NCBI GenBank assembly: GCA_003661365.1
Contig: QMVZ01000010.1
Location: forward strand, 1 to 21,721
Direction of reading: 5' to 3'
Source of the DNA: Thermoproteota archaeon
GTDB taxonomy: Archaea; Korarchaeota; Korarchaeia; Korarchaeales; Korarchaeaceae
Length of the DNA: 21,721 bases
Made by a program: the position numbers and the translations under genes. The notes under the pieces are model-generated. The model was not told where the DNA came from and searched no databases. It worked only from the letters and a program-made list of their open reading frames with translations. Positions 21,351 to 21,721 of the stretch are shown one piece after another. The first letter of the stretch is position 1. The number at the start of each line of letters is the position of its first letter.

Positions 21351-21634
21351 TAGATCAGGACAAAGAAGAGGAAATAGTTTGTAGGTGTGAGGACGTTTCG
21401 TTAAAGGAGATATTGGAAGCAATCGATAAGGGGTATACGACCCTTGATCAGCTTAAGAGGTACCTCAGGATAGGGATGGGTCACTGTCAAGGAAGAACTT
21501 GTATGAGGCTAGTTGCTGGGATCCTTGCAAGGAGGCTTGGAAAGAAATTGGATGAAATAGAATGGCCAACAGTTAGACCTCCCGTCTTGCCTGTTGAGAT
21601 AGCAAAGTTGGCGGAGGTAAAGACCGATGATTAA
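21347..21634 (+). CDS. BFD-type [2Fe-2S] subunit
   Basis: A 95-residue protein of the bacterioferritin-associated-ferredoxin-like family. The four ligands are Cys12 and Cys14 (VCRCEDV) and Cys47 and Cys52 (GHCQGRTC). Its size, position and motifs fit the PdhX-like subunit of the alpha-F-X-beta complex. The ATG overlaps the upstream stop as ATGA, with GGGGGAT a few bases before it. The C-terminal tail (EWPTVRPPVLPVEIAKLAE) is Pro-rich and may wrap onto a partner subunit. Confidence 0.88.
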   Translation: MIDQDKEEEIVCRCEDVSLKEILEAIDKGYTTLDQLKRYLRIGMGHCQGRTCMRLVAGILARRLGKKLDEIEWPTVRPPVLPVEIAKLAEVKTDD

Positions 21635-21721
21635 GGAGAGGGTTGACGCAGCTATCATTGGAGGGGGGATAAGCGGGATAGCTCTTGCTTATGAGCTGTC
21701 TAAAAGAGGTGTAGAGGTTGC
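21627..21721 (+). CDS. FAD-dependent dehydrogenase beta subunit, start only
   Basis: The first ~31 residues of a FAD-binding oxidoreductase of the DAO type, with the dinucleotide-binding fingerprint VDAAIIGGGISGIALAYELSKRGVEV. It begins 8 nt inside the stop of the BFD gene, with GGAGGTAA (21613-21620) ahead. In the related complexes this subunit oxidizes the amine substrate (proline, hydroxyproline or sarcosine). The rest lies beyond the window. Confidence 0.87.
   Translation, partial: MIKERVDAAIIGGGISGIALAYELSKRGVEV

Overview
The window reads as a piece of a hyperthermophilic archaeal chromosome. The evidence is TATA-like boxes about 25-28 nt before many starts, leaderless or GGTG-type Shine-Dalgarno starts, and families that are mostly archaeal: AMP phosphorylase, an Lhr-type helicase, a presenilin-like protease, a Roadblock protein, and an ArsR-type protein with an S-layer-like domain. 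Proteins are rich in Lys, Glu and Arg. The gene content fits a TACK-type or deep-branching lineage, but I cannot place it further. I saw no rRNA, tRNA, CRISPR array or insertion sequence.

Layout: (1) 1-3.3 kb: start of a glutamine synthetase gene (minus), an HTH/S-layer-like regulator (plus), a SAM methyltransferase (minus), and an orphan gene sharing a 44-bp divergent promoter with it. (2) 3.3-6.6 kb: presenilin-type intramembrane aspartyl protease, pyrrolidone-carboxylate peptidase, EamA-type transporter, and an orphan gene on the minus strand. (3) 6.6-10.8 kb: an SMC5-like ATPase with very short arms, a Roadblock/LC7 protein, a ScpA/Nse4-type kleisin candidate, and a protein whose layout resembles the Nse1 Kite subunit. 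(4) 10.8-12.5 kb: YbjN-like protein, ferritin-like protein, HAD phosphatase. (5) 12.5-18.3 kb: Lhr-type helicase, ModE-type HTH, AMP phosphorylase and ZIP transporter. (6) 18.5-21.7 kb: an aldo/keto reductase gene broken by two frameshifts, then a tightly coupled operon for a dye-linked proline dehydrogenase-like complex (alpha, ferredoxin, BFD-type [2Fe-2S] protein, FAD subunit), cut by the window edge.

The most interesting part is region 3. Its head domain looks more like eukaryotic SMC5 than canonical archaeal SMC or Rad50: SGGERS signature, RVVDE Walker B, a following MDP, and a TPRRL element where the ABC H-loop histidine normally sits. Its arms are too short for a standard SMC and there is no obvious globular hinge. 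With the nearby kleisin-like and Nse1/Kite-like genes it suggests a compact archaeal SMC5/6-type complex. Secondary points are several near-perfect inverted repeats in promoters (glnA, deoA, ZIP/aldo-keto reductase, upstream of the SMC5-like gene), a presenilin homologue with a variant first catalytic motif, and the S-layer-like effector domain on an HTH protein.
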